Positions 63,699-64,000 of a DNA stretch of 64,000 nt are shown one piece after another; the stretch's first letter is position 1, and every line of letters starts with the position of its first letter. The stretch comes from Hyphomicrobiaceae bacterium. GTDB taxonomy: Bacteria > Pseudomonadota > Alphaproteobacteria > Rhizobiales > Hyphomicrobiaceae. The notes under the pieces are model-generated. The model ran no database searches. It had not been told where the DNA came from and was given only the letters and a program-made list of their open reading frames with translations. The DNA lies in NCBI GenBank assembly GCA_021775735.1, contig JAJFHG010000068.1, forward strand, positions 1 through 64,000. The letters run 5' to 3'. Made by a program: the position numbers and the translations under genes.

Positions 63699-63719
63699 CA
63701 CATTGGCATTCCGGCAGTT
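63699..63719 (+). repeat. 21-bp direct repeat after katG
   Basis: This matches 61355-61375 at 19 of 21 positions in the same orientation. CCGGCAG within it can pair with CTGCCGG near 63745, which may form a loose hairpin at the end of the katG message. Confidence 0.65.
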
Positions 63720-63864
63720 CTTGGTACTTCAGGATCAGGGGCTGCCGGTTGCTTCACTTTGAAATCATGAATTACTTTTTACCTTTGTTGTTTTAGATCA
63801 ATTCATTTTCGAGGTTAGCGATTACAACCGCGTCAGCTTTGATCGTGAAGGTATCCCAATTTGT

Positions 63865-63937
63865 ATTGTTATTGCGCCCGCTTCCAGCTCTTCGTGGCCA
63901 AAGCCGAGCGACGTCGTGGATACCCAGTATTGAGACC
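63865..63937 (+). repeat. Direct repeat, right copy
   Basis: Partner of 60625-60697: 54 of the first 56 bases are identical and the weaker similarity that follows includes ATTGAG. With the left copy it encloses the pqqA-katG segment. Confidence 0.85.
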
Positions 63938-64000
63938 AAAGCGGACGCTTATCCCCGTTGGTCTTTTTGTCCGCTTATGAGCCTGAGTGGACATAAAACG

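Larger units (their letters stand above)
63698..64000. other. Region after katG with repeats and a weak terminator
   Basis: It contains the right copies of the two direct repeats. Beyond them, GACCAA (63934-63939) and TTGGTC (63958-63963) precede five Ts, a weak terminator-like hairpin, and AAGCGGAC (63939-63946) pairs with GTCCGCTT (63969-63976), a typical dispersed intergenic repeat in marine alphaproteobacteria. No gene is seen to the window end. Confidence 0.4.

Overview
The window reads as a contiguous piece of an alphaproteobacterial chromosome, most likely from a marine Hyphomicrobiales-like organism. The clues are a class I lysyl-tRNA synthetase, a PodJ-like polar factor with Sel1 repeats, a TauE/Alph_Pro_TM pair, the Lhr/PdeM DNA-damage pair, an alphaproteobacterial tRNA-fMet, an Rrf2/RirA-like regulator beside iron genes, and methylotroph-type PqqA peptides. 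Identifications come from reading the sequence by eye; no database search was run.

Layout. 0.5-3.7 kb: a Tat-exported phosphatase-like protein and membrane proteins. 3.9-9.8 kb: trmO, polA, a free-standing pqqA peptide gene too short for most ORF callers, an acyltransferase. 10-24.8 kb: a PodJ-like protein, TauE exporter, pdeM-lhr, arsC, pyrD, DUF952, a GmrSD-like DUF262/DUF1524 nuclease, lysS. 25-37.3 kb: cytochrome b561, YceI, a three-gene DevBCA-like ABC exporter, a lipase-like hydrolase, a large exported protein of unknown function, and pabB-pabC. 37.8-39.9 kb: tRNA-fMet followed by a 2-kb insertion holding a two-gene CBASS antiphage system (CD-NTase plus Cap15 effector), bounded by a 13-bp copy of the tRNA 3' end, with the probable original tRNA terminator pushed beyond it. 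39.9-48.8 kb: an iron region with two imelysins, DUF1513, a di-haem oxidoreductase, a porin, bacterioferritin, a Bfd-like protein, a Cys-rich protein and an Rrf2 regulator without cluster cysteines.

48.9-59.1 kb: a TetR regulator, a broken small exported-protein gene that keeps its promoter and terminator, a bufferin-type metallophore operon lacking the usual DUF692 enzyme, acetolactate synthase, an FMN glutamate-synthase-like protein, the ergothioneine genes egtB-egtD and a cyclopropane-fatty-acid synthase. 59.1-64 kb: a PcfJ-like protein, then a second pqqA and an exported catalase-peroxidase, together enclosed by a ~56-bp direct repeat. The strongest points for follow-up are the two stand-alone pqqA genes (14 silent changes and one replacement between them), the integrase-less CBASS cassette at tRNA-fMet, and the bufferin operon without BufB.
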